Source: Pseudaquidulcibacter sp041917055
Lineage (GTDB): Bacteria; Pseudomonadota; Alphaproteobacteria; Caulobacterales; Aquidulcibacteraceae
Direction of reading: 5' to 3'
Assembly: GCA_041917055.1 (NCBI GenBank)
Contig: JAYRYJ010000013.1
Span: 1-54,044, forward strand
Length of the DNA: 54,044 bases
Shown here: positions 16,322 through 24,482 of the stretch, piece after piece
How positions within the stretch are numbered: the stretch's first letter is position 1
How the letters are laid out: every line of letters starts with the position of its first letter
Position numbers and translations under genes: made by a program
The notes under the pieces: model-generated
What the model was told of the DNA's origin: nothing
What the model saw: only the letters and a program-made list of their open reading frames with translations
Databases searched by the model: none

Positions 16322-16783
16322 ATGTTTCAATTTCACAATCTTGAATATGCCGAATTTGCCAATTATTTTGACAAGAACGATACGCCAAATAATAACGCTA
16401 TATTGACGATTGCTAATGCCAATCCCGGCTTTCCATGTCGCGTTTCTTTGGATTTTGCACCGATTGGCACAAAAATGCTGTTGATTAATTTCAACCATCA
16501 CCAAGCAAATAGTCCCTATGCATCAAAATACGCGATTTTTGTTGCGCAAAATGCGAAGGCCGCAAATCTTGAGCCAAATGAATTGCCGCCCTTTTTCAAA
16601 AGAAATTCTCCAATTGCGTTTCGTGGTTTCGATAAAAATGGCTTTTTGAAAATTGCCGAAATTGCAATGGCACCCGAAAGTGCGCCATTGATTGAACGTA
16701 TATTTGAAAATCCGGAAATTGAGTATATTCATGCCCATTTTGCGGCTTATGGCTGTTTTGCAGCAAAAATTACGAGAGCTTGA
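16322..16783 (+). CDS. DUF1203-family protein
   Basis: 153 residues. The family pattern is visible: CRVSLDFAPIGTKMLLINFNHH, then SPYASKYAIFV, then a Pro-rich turn, FRGFDKNG, and the end ENPEIEYIHAHFAAYGCFAAKI. The conserved His, Cys and aromatic residues near the C-terminus are present. The biochemical role of DUF1203 is unknown. AGGAG eight bases upstream supports the ATG. The TGA stop is directly followed by the ATG of the Ada-like gene, so the two are almost certainly co-transcribed and coupled, which hints at a shared alkylation-stress context. Confidence 0.85.
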   Translation: MFQFHNLEYAEFANYFDKNDTPNNNAILTIANANPGFPCRVSLDFAPIGTKMLLINFNHHQANSPYASKYAIFVAQNAKAANLEPNELPPFFKRNSPIAFRGFDKNGFLKIAEIAMAPESAPLIERIFENPEIEYIHAHFAAYGCFAAKITRA

Positions 16784-17593
16784 ATGTCGGAAAAACTTAT
16801 TGAGATTGCACGATATATTGCCGAAAACTGCGATCAAAAGCTCGCGCTTTCATTTTTGGCACGCCGCGCTTTTCTTTCGCCGACCCATTTTCAAAAGAAG
16901 TTCAAAAATTATTTTGGTGTATCACCGAAAGAGTTTCAAACTTTTTGCCGCAAGAAACAATTCCGCAATGAATTAAAGAATTCAAATAATATTCTCGAAG
17001 CAATCTATTCAGCAGGATTCGGAAGCGTTTCACGGGTTTATGGCATCAATGATAAATTGGGAATGGAACCGAAAAAATACAAATCGGGTGGTATTAACGA
17101 GGTGATTTTTTATGCAATCGCAGAAGCTAAAGATTTCTCTATCCTAATGGCGGCAAGCGCCAAAGGCGTTTGTGCAGTTGAAATCGGAGGTGACGAAAAT
17201 ACCTTGCTTAATTCGATAAAAAACGAATTCCCTAAAGCATTGTTTGAAAAAGCCAAAAATACCGACCAATTATTGCTTTGGGTCGAATTACTGAAAAATT
17301 ATATTGATAAAATCGGCCCTAGGCCCGAAATTCCTTTGGATATTCGCGGCACTTTGTTTGAACAAAAAGTGTGGAATTTTCTATTAAGCCACGACAAAAA
17401 TAATACTACTTATTCCAAAATCGCTGCGCAATTAGACTTGCCAAATTCAGCGCGCGCGGTGGCAAATGCGGTTGCAAAAAACAAAATCGCAATTCTTATT
17501 CCGTGCCACAAAGTCCTTCGTGCCGATGGCGGTTTGGGCGGTTATAAATGGGGCACCGAATTAAAAGAAACTTTGCTCGCGGCGGGCCTCTAA
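16784..17593 (+). CDS. AraC-type HTH fused to O6-methylguanine-DNA methyltransferase (Ada-like, no methylphosphotriester domain)
   Basis: 269 residues in two parts. Residues about 1-105 are an AraC/XylS-type helix-turn-helix (LSFLARRAFLSPTHFQKKFK, then SAGFGSVSRVY). Residues about 110-269 are the alkyltransferase domain, with the acceptor Cys241 in IPCHKV and a GGLGGYKWG tail. The suicide enzyme moves a methyl group from O6-methylguanine to this cysteine. E. coli Ada has a zinc-binding N-terminal domain whose methylated Cys turns on the regulon; it is missing here, so activation must differ or be absent. The gene is coupled to DUF1203 and its end overlaps the next convergent gene by four bases. 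Confidence 0.9.
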   Translation: MSEKLIEIARYIAENCDQKLALSFLARRAFLSPTHFQKKFKNYFGVSPKEFQTFCRKKQFRNELKNSNNILEAIYSAGFGSVSRVYGINDKLGMEPKKYKSGGINEVIFYAIAEAKDFSILMAASAKGVCAVEIGGDENTLLNSIKNEFPKALFEKAKNTDQLLLWVELLKNYIDKIGPRPEIPLDIRGTLFEQKVWNFLLSHDKNNTTYSKIAAQLDLPNSARAVANAVAKNKIAILIPCHKVLRADGGLGGYKWGTELKETLLAAGL

Positions 17594-17844
17594 CCCTCCG
17601 CCTCGCGCTCAAATGCTGCACTACCACCAAGTTTGGAGCTTAAATGTCCAAGCACGCTTAAGACAACAACAGCGATGACAGTCGCAAGTATTGCGTAGGT
17701 ATAAAGCCCCGCCAAACTGTCACCGAGATTCATTAGCTTCAAAGTCGCCTTTATCGCTTCATTCCAGGCAAGTGCCGCGACAAGGCCAAGCGAAGCAGAA
17801 GCGAGGGCAATCATGGTTTGTAAAAATGCTTTAGGATCTTTCAT
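17590..17844 (-). CDS. Small two-helix membrane protein, DUF5654-like
   Basis: 84 residues with two hydrophobic helices (about 12-30 and 45-68). The first contains ASLGLVAALAWNEAIKA, which recalls DUF5654; the family call is from memory of the pattern and is moderate. The ATG at 17844 has GGAG seven bases upstream. That site lies within the codons of a possible earlier ATG at 17856, which is therefore less likely. No function is known. It is convergent with and overlaps the Ada-like gene by four bases. Confidence 0.65.
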   Translation of the reverse strand: MKDPKAFLQTMIALASASLGLVAALAWNEAIKATLKLMNLGDSLAGLYTYAILATVIAVVVLSVLGHLSSKLGGSAAFEREAEG

Positions 17845-17940
17845 ATTTTTCTCCATAATGACGCAATTTTATGCGCATAGTTGCAATATTGTCAAAAATT
17901 TGCGACGCGCATTAAAAAATTGCAATAAAGTCTTGCACAT

Positions 17941-18016
17941 CACCCTAAAGGGTGGCAGCTTGGTAAGCTATTGATACGCAAATCAATTCGTAAAGTGCGG
18001 CAAAGAAAGATGCCGC
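17941..18016 (+). promoter_or_regulatory. Structured leader of the TonB receptor gene
   Basis: Three short hairpins in a row: CACCCT/AGGGTG (17941-17954), AGCTT/AAGCT (17957-17969) and GCGGCA/TGCCGC (17997-18016). They end 20 bases before the ATG and just before the GGGG ribosome-binding site. I could not match it to the cobalamin or other riboswitch consensus I know. Confidence 0.4.
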
Positions 18017-18036
18017 GCTCCAATTTGGGGGATAAA

Positions 18037-21012
18037 ATGAAAATAAGCAAAACCGCTTTATTATATAGCCTTTCAGCAAGCGCCGTCGCACTAATGATTG
18101 CCAGCGCACCCGCAATGGCACAAGACAAAAAAGATTCGGGCGAAGTCGTAATTATTACCGGTTCGAGTATTAAGAGGAAGGTTCTAACAAATGCACTTCC
18201 TTTGCAAATCGTGACCAAGGAAGATATCGAAAAAGAAGGCATCACCAATGCCGAACAATTATCAATGTTCTTGTCAACAAGTTCGACTGGTGCCGACAAT
18301 TTGGCTTCTAATGCGGACGTTGTTTCCGGTGCACAACGTGGATTGAATGGCGTTTCCGCTGCTAACCTTCGTGGTCAAGGTTCAACCGGAACATTGGTTC
18401 TATTTAACGGTCGTCGTATTGCTGCAAACGGTCTTTCCGGATCGGTTGTTGACCTTAACCAAATTCCAATGTCCGCGATTGAACGCGTCGATGTGTTAAA
18501 AGATGGTGCATCGGCAATTTACGGTACCGACGCAATTGGCGGCGTAATTAACTATATTACTAAGAAAAATTATCAAGGTCTTACGGCGAACGCATTTACT
18601 GATATTACCGAGGCCGGTGGCGGCAATATTACACGCTATTCTTTGACTGGCGGTTTTGGTGACCTTGATACGCAGAACTTCAATATTATGGCTAGCTTGT
18701 CATATACAGACAATAAAGTTCTTGATGGCAAAGACCGCGATTGGATTAATGGTTTCCAACCAAACCGCGGCCTTTCTATTGATACGCGCGGCACTCCATT
18801 TGCAACAATTTTTGCTGCAAATGCCTCAACTGTCGTTCCAAATGGAACTTTGTGGGGTGGAACCGGCACAAATGCCAGTGGACCGAGCCAGGGGTCGCCC
18901 TTTATACCGGGTAGCACAACTGTTCGCGCAAATGGTGGTGTGAATATTTTGGATTTGCCAGGCGGTGCCGGATGTAATTCGCGCGATGGTATGGAAGCAT
19001 ACGATAGTGCTTTGTGGAACAATCCAGCTTCGCAATTTGCCTGCGCATGGGATACTGGTCGTGCTGTTGTTATTCAACAGCCAATTACGCGTCAGAATTT
19101 CCTCACAAAAGGCATTTATAAATTTGGTGAACACGAATTATCAGCTGAAATTATGCTTTCTGAATCAGAGGCTGCGAAGAGATTCTCTAATCCGCAGTTT
19201 TCGTCGTCATCTTCAGTTGCTAATCCGAACTCAAATTCAAATTTCTTCTATCCTTTGAATTCGACTACGCAAGCCACTTATGATAGTATTTTCAATGCTT
19301 TGAAGGCGGTTTCTGCGGATTGGGCGTCCTTTTTGACTCCACGTTACGGTTTGCCAATTGCTTATCGTTGGCGCTGTGATGTTTGCGGACAACGCGAAAT
19401 CACAACTACTTCAAAAACAGGCCGTTATTTCCTAGGCCTAGATGGTCCACTTGCCAATGATTGGAATTATCGTTTGGGTGCTTCAACTGCTTGGAGTGAG
19501 TCTTCCTCCATTTTAGGAAGCGGCTATTATTATCGCCATACAACCACACCAAACGGCACTGGCGCAGGATTGATTGGCAAAACAGGCATTGTCGATGTAC
19601 TTAACTCTGGTATTGTCAATGTGTTCCTACCAGCAGGCCAACAGCAAAGCTCTGCTGCTATGGCTGCTTTGGAAAGTGCTTCGGCAAAAGGCGCAAAACT
19701 TTATGGTGGTCGTTATACTGTGGGTCAAATTGATGGTTCAATCTCCGGCCCATTATGGACTTTGCCTGGCGGCACCATGTATGCAGCTGCTGGATTTGAA
19801 CTTCGTGAAGAAGAATATAAGTTCAATGGCGACGAACGCGCTATTCAGCCGGAAATTTTCCTTGCGCCGTTTGATAACCAAAATGCTTTATCGGCAAAAA
19901 GTCGAAACGTGAATGCGCTTTATCTTGAGGTAATGCTTCCATTGATAGAAAATATGGAATTGACCTTGGCGGCACGTCGCGACGAATATTCCGGTTTCGG
20001 CCCAACCACTAATCCGAAAATTTCGTTTAAATACAAACCTATCCAACCATTGTTAATTCGTGGTTCTTATAATACTGGATTTAGGGTTCCGTCATTCAAC
20101 CAAATTTTCAATGGGGTGGCACAATCAACTTTTGTTTCCAATACATTATCTGATCCTGCAAAATGCCCTGGTGGCGTGCAAAATCCAGCCGTCGTTGGTT
20201 GCGAAGCAATTCACCCCGAACTTTTGTCAGGTGGCAATTTAGAATTGCAACCTGAAAAAGCCGAACAATATTCAACCGGCTTAGTATGGGAATTTAATAG
20301 CAATTATTCCGTCAATCTTGATTGGTGGCATATTGAACGTTCAAATACAATTTTCAACTTCCTATCTGATTTTGGCGTTGCGCGAATGGCCGCAAATTAT
20401 AACTTATTTACCGATCGTTTCATCCGCGATTCGTCAGGTAATATAGTTGTGATTGATGGTCGCTATGGCAATGCGGGTGGTTCCATCACAGAAGGATTGG
20501 AAATTGGTGCGCGTGGTCGCGGTTCTATATGGGGCGGAACATGGTCTGCTTCAATGGACGGAACTTATCTTTTGACCAAAAAGTCACGCGCCCTTGATAG
20601 CGCGCCTTGGGGACCTTCTGAAATTGGCGTGTTCACTCTCGCTGGCGATCTAGGCATCAAGTGGAAACACAATATCAATGTCAGCTTCCGCAAAGGCGAT
20701 TGGAGTGCTTCATTGTCTCAAATCTTCCGTCTTGGATATACAAATGGTAAATTACCTGGTGTTGCTGCCGGAACTGTGACACCTCCTGATTTGGTTGTTG
20801 AGACCGATGATTATATCGTTCACAATGCCTTGGTGACCTATCGCGGTTTCAAAAACTTCTCTATTAGCGGCGGCGTAAGAAATATTTTTGATGTTGATCC
20901 TCCATTTGCTATCACTTACGATTCAAATGGCGGTTCAGGCGGCAATTGGGAACCACGTGTTGCCGATCCTCGCGGCCGTTCTTACACCTTGTCAGTTGAA
21001 TATAAATTCTAA
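18037..21012 (+). CDS. TonB-dependent outer-membrane receptor
   Basis: A 991-residue active-transport receptor of the outer membrane. It has a signal peptide (MKISKTALL... ending in APAMAQ), a TonB-box-like segment GEVVIITGSS, a plug domain (about 45-170, with LNQIPMSAIERVDVLKDGASA and a GGVINYITK end), and a long beta-barrel finishing in SVEYKF with the terminal Phe expected of barrel proteins. The LVLFNGRRI plug type is common in Caulobacterales and sphingomonads. The ligand cannot be told; no uptake genes are nearby. A CxxC (RCDVCGQ) sits in a barrel loop. The ATG at 18037 has GGGG ahead of it; the upstream TTG is unlikely. A strong terminator follows. Confidence 0.93.
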   Translation: MKISKTALLYSLSASAVALMIASAPAMAQDKKDSGEVVIITGSSIKRKVLTNALPLQIVTKEDIEKEGITNAEQLSMFLSTSSTGADNLASNADVVSGAQRGLNGVSAANLRGQGSTGTLVLFNGRRIAANGLSGSVVDLNQIPMSAIERVDVLKDGASAIYGTDAIGGVINYITKKNYQGLTANAFTDITEAGGGNITRYSLTGGFGDLDTQNFNIMASLSYTDNKVLDGKDRDWINGFQPNRGLSIDTRGTPFATIFAANASTVVPNGTLWGGTGTNASGPSQGSPFIPGSTTVRANGGVNILDLPGGAGCNSRDGMEAYDSALWNNPASQFACAWDTGRAVVIQQPITRQNFLTKGIYKFGEHELSAEIMLSESEAAKRFSNPQFSSSSSVANPNSNSNFFYPLNSTTQATYDSIFNALKAVSADWASFLTPRYGLPIAYRWRCDVCGQREITTTSKTGRYFLGLDGPLANDWNYRLGASTAWSESSSILGSGYYYRHTTTPNGTGAGLIGKTGIVDVLNSGIVNVFLPAGQQQSSAAMAALESASAKGAKLYGGRYTVGQIDGSISGPLWTLPGGTMYAAAGFELREEEYKFNGDERAIQPEIFLAPFDNQNALSAKSRNVNALYLEVMLPLIENMELTLAARRDEYSGFGPTTNPKISFKYKPIQPLLIRGSYNTGFRVPSFNQIFNGVAQSTFVSNTLSDPAKCPGGVQNPAVVGCEAIHPELLSGGNLELQPEKAEQYSTGLVWEFNSNYSVNLDWWHIERSNTIFNFLSDFGVARMAANYNLFTDRFIRDSSGNIVVIDGRYGNAGGSITEGLEIGARGRGSIWGGTWSASMDGTYLLTKKSRALDSAPWGPSEIGVFTLAGDLGIKWKHNINVSFRKGDWSASLSQIFRLGYTNGKLPGVAAGTVTPPDLVVETDDYIVHNALVTYRGFKNFSISGGVRNIFDVDPPFAITYDSNGGSGGNWEPRVADPRGRSYTLSVEYKF

Positions 21013-21033
21013 TCGGAATTACAAATTCAAAAC

Positions 21034-21064
21034 AAAAGGCGGGGTTTTATACCCCGCCTTTTTT
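21034..21064. terminator. Terminator between the TonB receptor and fliE
   Basis: GGCGGGG-TTTTATA-CCCCGCC flanked by AAAA on the left and TTTTTT on the right. The flanks allow it to act in both directions, serving the forward TonB receptor and the leftward fliE operon. Confidence 0.92.
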
Positions 21065-21086
21065 GTTGCGCCATAAGTCTTTGCTT

Positions 21087-21392
21087 CTAAATCGGCATTC
21101 TAGCAATTTCTTGATAGGCCTGAATTGCTTGGTCGCGAAATGCTATCATGGTTTCCATTTGCACTTCGGCGGCGGAAATTGCGGTCACTACATCGACCAA
21201 TTCGGCCTTTCCTATTGCGGCCTGTGCGCCCATTGCCTCGGCGGCTTTTGAGGTTTCGATGGTTTGGGTTAGATTATTGGCAAGGATTGCCGAAAAATTC
21301 GGGGTTTCGGCAACTTTCGGCCCATTTTGGATTGGCGCGACATTTCCGGCAATTCCATAGGCTTTAGAGGCTAATAAAGCTGTTGCATTCAT
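21087..21392 (-). CDS. fliE: Flagellar hook-basal body protein FliE
   Basis: Adapter between the MS ring and the proximal rod. The 101-residue protein ends with the family signature: DVVTAISAAEVQMETMIAFRDQAIQAYQEIARMPI. Length is usual. It is the last of the leftward flgB-flgC-fliE group, 13 bases after flgC, and is followed by the shared terminator. GGAG lies ahead of the ATG. Confidence 0.93.
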   Translation of the reverse strand: MNATALLASKAYGIAGNVAPIQNGPKVAETPNFSAILANNLTQTIETSKAAEAMGAQAAIGKAELVDVVTAISAAEVQMETMIAFRDQAIQAYQEIARMPI

Positions 21393-21405
21393 TTAAGGAT
21401 TCTCC

Positions 21406-21819
21406 TTATCTTTTTAATAAATCGATGGTTTTTACCATCATTGAACGTGCGCTTTCGATAATGTTCAAATTGGCTTCATAGGCGCGCTGTGCCTCGCGCA
21501 TATCCATGGCTTCAAGCAATGAATTGACATTCGGCATTTTCACCATGCCGTTTTGGTCTGCACCCGGGTGTGTCGGGTCATATTTCAATTTGAATTCAGA
21601 ATTATCGAGTGCGGCTTTCGTCATTTTGACATGTTTTATTCCGGTTTCTCTATCCAAAACCTGCCCGAAAGTCGGGATTTGTCTTTGGTAAGGATTGCCA
21701 CCCGCAAATGTCGAGGTGGAATTGGCATTGGCAATATTTTCGGCAATGATTTTCATGCGCGCTGTTTGTGCGCGAATGCCCGATGCCGCTATTGATAATG
21801 CGTTATTAATCTCACTCAT
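21406..21819 (-). CDS. flgC: Flagellar basal-body rod protein FlgC
   Basis: Proximal rod subunit, exported by the flagellar type III system. 137 residues with the rod N-terminal motif (ALSIAASGIRAQTARMKIIAENIANANS), a GGNPYQRQIP segment, and the C-terminal MREAQRAYEANLNIIESARSMM heptads typical of FlgC. It follows flgB by two bases, which suggests coupled translation. Confidence 0.95.
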   Translation of the reverse strand: MSEINNALSIAASGIRAQTARMKIIAENIANANSTSTFAGGNPYQRQIPTFGQVLDRETGIKHVKMTKAALDNSEFKLKYDPTHPGADQNGMVKMPNVNSLLEAMDMREAQRAYEANLNIIESARSMMVKTIDLLKR

Positions 21820-21821
21820 AA

Positions 21822-22283
21822 TTAACCACCCGGTTTACGCGCCGCAAGACGCATTAATTGCAATCCTTTTTGATAAAGCCCCAATGCAATGTCATAATTC
21901 ATGCGTGTATCGGCGACCTTTATCATTTGTTCTTCTAAGACCACTGCATTGCCATCCATTGTCACCTCACTATCGGGCTTTTTGATGGCATTGCTGGAAA
22001 TCATTTCTGTTTTCGCGCTGATGTGCCCCGCATTTGTGGTCGCAAGCGACACATTACTAACAGGATTAATTCCAACCCCGCCAAAGGAATTAGGAATCAT
22101 GCGTGATACTGATTGATTGAATGCATCTTGGTCCATATCTTTCGGCACAAATTTTGGTGTCGAGGCATTGGCGACATTGTCGGCAAGGATTTTCTGCCTG
22201 TCGTTTAAAAAATTCAATCGCGTTTTCAATAGCGAAAAATATGGCGCATCAATTAGGCTCAAGAGCTTCTCTCCTTTCGCCAT
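21822..22283 (-). CDS. flgB: Flagellar basal-body rod protein FlgB
   Basis: Proximal rod subunit. 153 residues from the ATG, with LKTRLNFLNDRQKILADNVANASTP near the N-terminus and MIKVADTRMNYDIALGLYQKGLQLMR at the end. The start is uncertain. Inside the first codons there is AAAGGAGAG followed eight bases later by TTG (22262), and homologues start at about that point, so translation may begin at that TTG. It diverges from fliO; the region between has two CtrA-type boxes. Confidence 0.92.
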   Translation of the reverse strand: MAKGEKLLSLIDAPYFSLLKTRLNFLNDRQKILADNVANASTPKFVPKDMDQDAFNQSVSRMIPNSFGGVGINPVSNVSLATTNAGHISAKTEMISSNAIKKPDSEVTMDGNAVVLEEQMIKVADTRMNYDIALGLYQKGLQLMRLAARKPGG

Positions 22284-22298
22284 TATTGCCTTTTATGG

Positions 22299-22313
22299 TT
22301 AAGGAGCGTTTAA
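22299..22313. promoter_or_regulatory. CtrA box 1 (TTAA-N7-TTAA)
   Basis: TTAA GGAGCGT TTAA, followed by C. It is a perfect match to the full CtrA recognition sequence known from Caulobacter. It lies 16 bases ahead of the flgB ATG on one side and 66 bases ahead of fliO on the other. CtrA directly controls early flagellar operons in Caulobacter; its role here is inferred. Confidence 0.75.
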
Positions 22314-22341
22314 CGCGTGAAAAGCATTTTTCACACTCTGT

Positions 22342-22356
22342 TAACTTTTACTTAAG
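22342..22356. promoter_or_regulatory. CtrA box 2 (TTAA-N7-TTAA)
   Basis: TTAA CTTTTAC TTAA, a second perfect full site 43 bases from the first and 23 bases ahead of the fliO ATG. Two sites in a 95-bp divergent promoter suggest one for each direction. Confidence 0.75.
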
Positions 22357-22378
22357 CGAAACAGACCCAAATCTTACC

Positions 22379-22660
22379 ATGGATTCGCTTCAAATTATTC
22401 GTGCAATTGCGGCACTTTTTGTGACTATCGGCATATTAATGGCGATTGCATGGGCAATTAAGCGCTTTGGCCTTTTGAATGGGCAGATGCTTAATTCGCA
22501 AACCAAGCGCATCAAAATAAATGAAACCCTTTGGCTCGACGGCGGCAAATCACGCCTTATGCTCATTGAATTTGACGAGACCGAAAGCCTTATTATGGTC
22601 GGCCCCAATGGCACTACCTTGATAGAGAAAAAGCCAAAACCCCCGGAAAATGCAAAATGA
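22379..22660 (+). CDS. fliO: Flagellar biosynthetic protein FliO
   Basis: Small membrane protein that helps assemble the FliP ring of the flagellar export gate. 93 residues with one transmembrane helix (about 8-30, AALFVTIGILMAIAWAI) and a short cytoplasmic domain containing ETLWLDGGKSRLMLIEFDETESLIMVG, the weakly conserved FliO pattern. The ATG at 22379 is chosen because it starts the conserved part and lies after the CtrA boxes. Its stop overlaps the fliP start (ATGA). Confidence 0.85.
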   Translation: MDSLQIIRAIAALFVTIGILMAIAWAIKRFGLLNGQMLNSQTKRIKINETLWLDGGKSRLMLIEFDETESLIMVGPNGTTLIEKKPKPPENAK

Positions 22661-23442
22661 AAAAACGCGAATTGACAAAATCCGAAGCATTAATCCATCT
22701 CAAGAAATGGGGATTTATCTTTATTTTATCGTTTGTTTTCACGATCATGGGAACAATTAGCGCATTCGCGCAATCGATAAATGTCAATTTGGGTGATGGG
22801 CAAGGTTTGACTGAGCGCGTTATTCAAACCATTGCACTTTTGACCGTTCTTTCGCTTGCGCCAAGTTTTGTGATTATGACGACCAGTTTTGTGCGCATTG
22901 TTGTGGTTCTGTCGCTTTTGCGAACCGCAATGGGCTTGCAACAATCGCCACCCAATGCGGTTATTATTTCTTTAGCCTTGTTTTTAACCGCTTTTGTTAT
23001 GGCTCCGACCTTTGAACGGGCATGGAATGGCGGAATTGCACCATTGACCAAAAAAGAAATGACATTGGAACAGGCATGGCCCAATGCCACCGCACCGCTA
23101 AAAACTTTCATGCTCGCACAAACTCGTGAGGCGGATTTGGGTCTTTTTGTAAAGCTCGCAAAAATTCAAAAGCCGCAAAATGCGACAGAATTGCCAATGC
23201 GAATTGTCACGCCGTCTTTTATGATTTCTGAATTACGCCGCGCATTTGAAATTGGGTTTTTGTTATTTGTGCCGTTCTTAATCATTGATTTGGTGGTTTC
23301 TTCAATACTAATGGCAATGGGTATGATGATGTTACCACCAGCTGTGGTTTCATTGCCATTCAAACTAATTTTCTTTGTTTTGGTTGATGGTTGGCGATTG
23401 GTTTCCGAAAGCCTAGTGCAAAGTTTTAAAATGCCATTCTAA
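22657..23442 (+). CDS. fliP: Flagellar export gate protein FliP
   Basis: Core membrane subunit of the flagellar type III export gate. 261 residues with an N-terminal cleavable signal (about 18-39, ending AFAQ), then the conserved segments SLAPSFVIMTTSFVRIVVVLS, AMGLQQSPPNAVIISLALFLT and FLLFVPFLIIDLVVSSILMAMGMMMLPP, and a final DGWRLVSESLVQSF. Coupled to fliO. The usual fliQ-fliR partners are not adjacent. Confidence 0.96.
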   Translation: MKKRELTKSEALIHLKKWGFIFILSFVFTIMGTISAFAQSINVNLGDGQGLTERVIQTIALLTVLSLAPSFVIMTTSFVRIVVVLSLLRTAMGLQQSPPNAVIISLALFLTAFVMAPTFERAWNGGIAPLTKKEMTLEQAWPNATAPLKTFMLAQTREADLGLFVKLAKIQKPQNATELPMRIVTPSFMISELRRAFEIGFLLFVPFLIIDLVVSSILMAMGMMMLPPAVVSLPFKLIFFVLVDGWRLVSESLVQSFKMPF

Positions 23443-23518
23443 AAAAACCGTCTTTTCTTTGAGCAAAACAATAATACCTTAACCAAATTCATTTATCTAT
23501 GTCGCCAAGGAATTAAAA

Positions 23519-24397
23519 ATGGCGGCTAATCAACCGATTATTGTTAAGAAAGTCAAAAAAGTTGCCGGCGGACACCATGGTGGCGCCTGGAAAGTTGCTT
23601 ATGCCGACTTTGTGACCGCAATGATGGCGTTTTTCCTTCTGATGTGGTTGATTAATACCACTTCGCCCGAGCAAAAACGCGGTATTGCCGACTATTTCGC
23701 CCCCGCAAGCCTTTCCGCAACCACTTCGGGCGCAGGTGGAATTTTGGCAGGGACAGCTTTGGGCGAAAGTGGCGCATTGCAGCAAGGCGCAACCCCCATG
23801 GTCGATGCCCCTTCCACCCCGACAGAATCAAGCGATGGCGAAGGTGGTCAAGCATCAAATGCGCAAATGAGCGCCGAGGAATTGGCAGAGGCGCAAAAAG
23901 AAGCGTCAGACTTTGAGGCCGCCGAATTATCAATTCGCCAAGCCTTGCAAGACCTTCCCGAATTGGCGGAATTATCGCATAATGTGATTGTGGACCAAAC
24001 CCCAGAAGGCCTAAGAATTCAATTGGTGGATCAAGAAGGCCGCCCAATGTTTAACCCGGCCTCTGCGGAACCGACTGAATCTGCAAAATTGCTTTTGCGT
24101 GCTGCGGCCCGCGTTACACTTCAATTACCTAATCAGATTATTATTACAGGGCATACCGATGCCGCACCAAATCCCGATTCCAATAATTCAAATTGGGAAT
24201 TATCAGCCGCGCGAGCCAATGCAGCGCGTAAAGTATTAATGAATGCGGGCCTTCCTGAGGCGCGAATTGCGCAAATTACGGGCAAAGCCGGCCTTGACCC
24301 ATTATTCCCTGATGATCCATATCAAGCCGCGAACCGCAGAATTGCCGTAATCCTAAAACGCGCCGCCCCGCCTTTACCGTCAAACGGTGGATTTTAG
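23519..24397 (+). CDS. motB: Flagellar stator protein MotB
   Basis: Proton-channel and peptidoglycan-anchoring stator subunit. 292 residues: a single transmembrane helix with the proton-carrying Asp30 in KVAYADFVTAMMAFFLLMWLI, a variable Ser/Ala/Glu-rich linker (about 60-150), and an OmpA-type peptidoglycan-binding domain (about 155-285, ITGHTDAAPN, NWELSAARANAARKVL, NRRIAVIL). AAGGA ahead of the ATG. motA is not adjacent, as in Caulobacter. It lies 76 bases after fliP; the gap has one TTAACC half-site but no full CtrA box. Confidence 0.94.
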   Translation: MAANQPIIVKKVKKVAGGHHGGAWKVAYADFVTAMMAFFLLMWLINTTSPEQKRGIADYFAPASLSATTSGAGGILAGTALGESGALQQGATPMVDAPSTPTESSDGEGGQASNAQMSAEELAEAQKEASDFEAAELSIRQALQDLPELAELSHNVIVDQTPEGLRIQLVDQEGRPMFNPASAEPTESAKLLLRAAARVTLQLPNQIIITGHTDAAPNPDSNNSNWELSAARANAARKVLMNAGLPEARIAQITGKAGLDPLFPDDPYQAANRRIAVILKRAAPPLPSNGGF

Positions 24398-24482
24398 GGC
24401 TTAAATTATTCTTCCGAGTTTTGGAACTCTTAACCTCATTGACAAATTGCGCTCACCATTTCATTCTGAAACTAGGTGGAAG

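Noticed and set aside
17941..18016. Cobalamin riboswitch before the TonB receptor
   Set aside because: The region is too short and lacks the conserved B12-box sequence.
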